Source: G963677915 sp963677915 (GTDB taxonomy: Bacteria; Bacillota; Clostridia; Lachnospirales; Vallitaleaceae). Taken from it: 64,000 bases of DNA. Below, one piece after another: positions 60,976 through 64,000 of the stretch. The DNA is taken from assembly GCA_963677915.2 (NCBI GenBank), contig CAXXGE010000028.1, forward strand, positions 62,001 to 126,000, read 5' to 3'. The notes beneath the pieces were generated by a model. The model saw only the letters and a program-made list of their open reading frames with translations, did not search any database and was not told the DNA's origin. Made by a program: the position numbers and the translations under genes. Each line of letters starts with the position of its first letter. Position 1 is the stretch's first letter.

Positions 60976-60984
60976 TGGTATAAT
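60976..60984 (+). promoter_or_regulatory. Extended -10 promoter of hflKC
   Basis: TGG-TATAAT is a perfect extended -10 element 31 bases before the hflK start; no good -35 box is seen, which such promoters do not need. Confidence 0.65.
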
Positions 60985-61014
60985 AGAATCATCTAAAATT
61001 AAGGAGGTCATAGC

Positions 61015-62046
61015 ATGGGACAAGATTTCCATCAAAAGGGCTTGGACGATGTCATCGACATCGATAGGGAAAAAATGCAGAAGACAATCAAGAAAATCGT
61101 TCCTATTGTCATTTTAATCCTCCTAGCCGTTTTTCTATTTATGAACAGTTTTTACACGCTTGAAAACAAAGAGAATGGTGTTATTCTTCGCTTGGGCAAA
61201 TATTCAAAAACTGTCACGCAAGCGGGACCCCATTTCAAGGTGCCTTTCATCGAAAAGGTGGAGAAAGTGGATGTCAAGACAATCTATTCCATGGAATATG
61301 GTTACAGAACCGAACAGGAAGGAACAACTACAAGAGAAGCCGTATATCAGGAAAGACCTGAGGAAGCCAATGTCATTGTAGATGCAGCCAGCAACAACGC
61401 ATCCATAGCGATCATCAGCCTGCTTATACAGTACAAGGTAGCAGATCCTGTAGATTATCTTTTCAAGGTTGATGATGTTGAAGGCACTTTGAGATTGGCA
61501 CTTGAGGATGTTGTTAGAAACAACGTTCAGGTGTTCAGTCTTGATGAGGCCAAAACGAAGAAAGAACTGATAGACCAGGCAATCAAGCCTGACCTTCAGA
61601 CTAAAATGGACGACTATCAATCAGGCATTGAAATCTCTTATGTACGGACGCAAAACGTGGAATTCCTTCCAAGTGTTGAAGAAGCTTACCAGGCAAAGGA
61701 AAACGCCAACCAATATAAGAATTCCAAGACAGAAGAAGCCCAGAAATATAAAAATACTGTGTTGCCCGCGGCACAGGCACAGGCTGCAAAGCTGAAGCAG
61801 GAGGCGCTTGGATACAAAGCGGAAACAATTGCCAATGCCAATGCAGGCGTCGCCAAATTCAACGCTCTCTACGAAGAATATTTGAATTATCCTGGTATTC
61901 TTAAAGAAAGATACTATATTGATGCAATGGCCAGCCTGATAGACAACAATAAAATTGTGATTGACTTGAGTGGCGACGGACAGTTGTACAAGTTCTACAA
62001 CCTGGACGATAATCAACTGGTCAAGCAGCAATTGTCAGCGGAATAG
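61015..62046 (+). CDS. hflK: HflK, SPFH-family membrane protein
   Basis: The 343-residue protein has one N-terminal membrane segment (about 27-46) after a polar leader and an SPFH/prohibitin domain (EENGVILRLGKYSKTV type, about 53-230), then a charged coiled-coil part (EEAQKYKNTVLPAAQAQAAKLKQEAL). HflK and HflC form a cage around the FtsH protease and limit its access to membrane substrates. AAGGAGG lies 8 bases upstream. It is followed by hflC after 12 bases. Confidence 0.92.
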   Translation: MGQDFHQKGLDDVIDIDREKMQKTIKKIVPIVILILLAVFLFMNSFYTLENKENGVILRLGKYSKTVTQAGPHFKVPFIEKVEKVDVKTIYSMEYGYRTEQEGTTTREAVYQERPEEANVIVDAASNNASIAIISLLIQYKVADPVDYLFKVDDVEGTLRLALEDVVRNNVQVFSLDEAKTKKELIDQAIKPDLQTKMDDYQSGIEISYVRTQNVEFLPSVEEAYQAKENANQYKNSKTEEAQKYKNTVLPAAQAQAAKLKQEALGYKAETIANANAGVAKFNALYEEYLNYPGILKERYYIDAMASLIDNNKIVIDLSGDGQLYKFYNLDDNQLVKQQLSAE

Positions 62047-62058
62047 GAGGGATAGGAA

Positions 62059-62991
62059 ATGAAAAAAGGCAATATAGCTTTCATCGTTATATTACTGCTG
62101 CTCTTGGCCCTCTCAAGTTCCAGTTTTTACATTGTCTATGAGGATGAGGTAGCAGTTGTTAAAACACTTTCAGAAATAAAGAAAGTGGTCATATCTTCTC
62201 AAGATCAGGAGATGGTGAAAAAGAATTTTCAAACGAACGGCACAACAGATGTAGAGATTCTTATGGAGAAGGGACTGCATTTTAAAATTCCTTTTATCCA
62301 GACAGTCGAAAAGTATACTTCCAAATACTTGACTTACGTTTCAATGCCTGAGCTGATCAATACCAACGATGGACGCAGGATTGAAATTCAGATGTATGCA
62401 CAGTACAGAATCATGGATCCGCTTACATACAAGAATGTTGTGCAGACAACAACCAATGCCAACAGGAAAATAGATGATACTGTATATCCGGTAGTCATCC
62501 AATCTGCCAACAACCTTATCTTCGACGATTTCTTCAAAGGTTCCATTCTCGAGGATTTGATCAATGAAAAGCAAGGTGTTTTGAATGAAGATCTGGTTGC
62601 CAAGTTCGGACTGTATGTATCTGATATAGGTATCAACAGGAAGACATTCCCTGCTTCGAACATCGAAAGTATCGAAAGCAAGATGAGCCTTCAAATCGAG
62701 AAGGAGTCGGAACTGCTTATCGCAGAAGGTGATGCATTCTACCTGTCAGAACAGGCATCGACAGACCGTCAAAAAGCAGAAATAATAGCCAAGGCTGTGG
62801 AAGAGGCAGCAATAACGAAAGCCGAAGCGGATGCTGAAGCTGTGAAGATTTATCAGGAATCGCTGCAGAAGGATATTAGCTTCTACGAATTTATCAAACG
62901 TATGGAAATCTATACTTCTATTGAAGATTCCACACTATTCCTTGACAGCGACAATGACTTTTTGAAATTCATCAATGGCTATGACAATTAA
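62059..62991 (+). CDS. hflC: HflC, SPFH-family membrane protein
   Basis: The 310-residue partner of HflK has a membrane segment at about residues 6-24, an SPFH domain (VYEDEVAVVKTLSEIKKV; KGLHFKIPFIQTVEKY) and a coiled coil with alternating Ala/Glu (EIIAKAVEEAAITKAEADAEAV). FtsH itself is not in the window. GGAGGGATAGG precedes the start. A hairpin terminator follows. Confidence 0.92.
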   Translation: MKKGNIAFIVILLLLLALSSSSFYIVYEDEVAVVKTLSEIKKVVISSQDQEMVKKNFQTNGTTDVEILMEKGLHFKIPFIQTVEKYTSKYLTYVSMPELINTNDGRRIEIQMYAQYRIMDPLTYKNVVQTTTNANRKIDDTVYPVVIQSANNLIFDDFFKGSILEDLINEKQGVLNEDLVAKFGLYVSDIGINRKTFPASNIESIESKMSLQIEKESELLIAEGDAFYLSEQASTDRQKAEIIAKAVEEAAITKAEADAEAVKIYQESLQKDISFYEFIKRMEIYTSIEDSTLFLDSDNDFLKFINGYDN

Positions 62992-63005
62992 TTGACTTTA
63001 ATGAC

Positions 63006-63035
63006 GCCTGACATGCTTGATGCATGTCGGGCTTT
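63006..63035 (+). terminator. Probable terminator after hflKC
   Basis: GCCTGACATGC pairs with GCATGTCGGGC (one T-G pair) around TTGAT; only TTTC follows at once, so termination may be partial and argC may receive read-through. Confidence 0.65.
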
Positions 63036-63064
63036 CATAACTTTTATACCAGTATGGAGGAATC

Positions 63065-64000
63065 ATGAAAAAGATATTTGTGGACGGCCAAAGCGGTACG
63101 ACAGGCCTTTTGATCAATGAAAGGCTAAGCCGCTACGACAACCTTGAGATTTTGCACATCGACCCCGAAAAAAGAAAAGACAATGAAGAGAAGAAAAAAT
63201 ACCTTAATGCTGCGGATATTGTCTTCTTGTGCCTGCCGGATGAAGCAGCCAAAGAGTCGGTTTGCCTGATTGACAATCCCCACACAAAGGTAATCGATGC
63301 GAGTACTGCACATAGAACGAACAAGGACTGGACTTACGGCATTGCTGAGCTTTCATCGGGCCATAGGGAAGCAATTGCGGAGACGACGCGTCTGGCTAAT
63401 CCAGGCTGCCACGCCACAGCATTTGTGACTTCCATATACCCGCTTGTAGCTTCGGGCCTTTTGGACAAGGGCACTGCGCTCAGCTGCCATTCTCTTACCG
63501 GTTATAGCGGTGGCGGTAAAGCCTTAATCGAAAAATTCCAGGATACTGCCGCTGACAACCCTTATAGAAGAGGGCCGATGCACTACGCACTAAGTCTTGG
63601 ACACAAACATCTACCGGAAATGACAATCCAGGCCGGCCTGAGCGTCGAGCCCAATTTCATGCCTATCGTCGGCGATTTCTACAAAGGGCTGGTAGCGACG
63701 ACCCAGATGCGTTTTGATCAGCTGTCAAAGTCAATGACGGGATTTGACCTTCATGAATTCTTCAGCGATTACTACAAGGATGCCATGTTCGTCAACGTAC
63801 AGCCTTATGACGATGCTTCTGTACTGTTCAACAGTTTCTTTGACGTGTGCGGCAGCAATGATACGAACAACAATGATTTGTTTATTTTTGCCAATGATGA
63901 AAAAGGGACATTCAGCATCATGAGCAGGCTCGACAATCTTGGAAAAGGGGCTTCGGGGGCCGCTATCCAAAATATGAACATTATGCTCGGTTTGGAGGAA
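63065..64000 (+). CDS. argC: N-acetyl-gamma-glutamyl-phosphate reductase, type 2, 3' end cut by window
   Basis: The frame from ATG 63065 (TGGAGG 6 bases upstream) stays open to the end of the window (312 codons). MKKIFVDGQSGTTGLLINERL is the short type-2 N-terminus with nucleotide loop, VIDASTAHRTN and LANPGCHATAF (catalytic Cys, about residue 117) are family motifs, and LGHKHLPEMT and NLGKGASGAAIQNMNIMLG come close to the usual end. The enzyme reduces N-acetylglutamyl phosphate with NADPH in arginine synthesis. The family has about 310-315 residues, so only a residue or two and the stop should be missing. Confidence 0.95.
   Translation, partial: MKKIFVDGQSGTTGLLINERLSRYDNLEILHIDPEKRKDNEEKKKYLNAADIVFLCLPDEAAKESVCLIDNPHTKVIDASTAHRTNKDWTYGIAELSSGHREAIAETTRLANPGCHATAFVTSIYPLVASGLLDKGTALSCHSLTGYSGGGKALIEKFQDTAADNPYRRGPMHYALSLGHKHLPEMTIQAGLSVEPNFMPIVGDFYKGLVATTQMRFDQLSKSMTGFDLHEFFSDYYKDAMFVNVQPYDDASVLFNSFFDVCGSNDTNNNDLFIFANDEKGTFSIMSRLDNLGKGASGAAIQNMNIMLGLEE

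Noticed and set aside
1..64000. CRISPR arrays, tRNA and rRNA genes
   Set aside because: No regularly spaced direct repeats and no tRNA- or rRNA-like sequence were seen on either strand; small divergent tRNA-like folds cannot be excluded by eye.

Overview
The window looks like the chromosome of a motile, fermentative, strictly anaerobic Gram-positive bacterium of the Clostridia type. The reasons are AGGAGG-type ribosome binding sites, TTGACA/TATAAT promoters, Rrf2/CggR/SorC/DeoR regulators, a flavodiiron protein, a hydroxylamine reductase (hybrid-cluster protein), glgC/glgD pairs and pyrophosphate-dependent glycolytic enzymes. I cannot name the genus. No tRNA, rRNA, CRISPR array, prophage or plasmid backbone was seen.

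Layout. 1-1.5 kb: end of a PHP-domain phosphoesterase gene, then an IS30 remnant. 1.6-5.0 kb: a very large PPi-type PEP carboxykinase. 5.1-6.4 kb: a decayed IS605-type element (TnpB with an internal deletion) abutting cysK. 6.4-11.4 kb: sulfur amino-acid block (cysK, divergent Rrf2/CymR-like regulator, two PLP enzymes of transsulfuration, asparaginase). 11.4-20.8 kb: flavodiiron protein, three chemoreceptors and hydroxylamine reductase; one receptor carries a cytoplasmic sugar-binding-protein domain. 20.9-21.5 kb: PsiE-like membrane protein. 21.7-25.8 kb: cggR-pgk-tpiA-gap. 26.0-35.3 kb: an ascorbate-type PTS regulon (beta-propeller protein, IIC, IIA, UlaG lactonase, IIB, two pentulose-phosphate epimerases, SorC-type regulator, Enzyme I, HPr) with paired operators conserved in front of two transcription units. 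35.5-40.0 kb: amylosucrase-like GH13 enzyme divergent from glgC-glgD. 40.1-44.0 kb: a decaying sugar operon (broken aldolase, intact 2-hydroxyacid dehydrogenase, gene remnant, broken FGGY kinase, intact DeoR regulator). 44.1-45.8 kb: an AT-rich, frameshifted PPi-dependent phosphofructokinase gene. 46-47 kb: asd. 47.3-53.7 kb: a three-gene SMC/MukBEF-like operon matching JetA-JetB-JetC of type II Wadjet but with no JetD nuclease. 53.7-56.7 kb: lipA, ddl and two membrane proteins. 57.2-60.9 kb: serC-serA-DUF1015. 61-63 kb: hflK-hflC. 63.1 kb to the end: argC, cut by the window edge.

How the genes work together. The central theme is pyrophosphate- and phosphotransfer-based carbon metabolism: PPi-type PEPCK and PPi-PFK would use PPi released by reactions such as GlgC, while the lower-glycolysis operon and an operon-encoded EI/HPr supply the PTS with PEP. 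Oxidative/nitrosative stress genes (fprA, hcp) are interleaved with chemoreceptors. Several genes carry indels or deletions (TnpB, SorC regulator, aldolase, FGGY kinase, PFK). The single-base ones could be assembly errors; the larger deletions look like genuine decay.

The strongest candidates for something under-described are the JetD-less Wadjet-like condensin operon, the chemoreceptor with an intracellular periplasmic-binding-protein-like domain, and the ascorbate-type regulon that lacks an obvious decarboxylase but includes a co-regulated beta-propeller protein.
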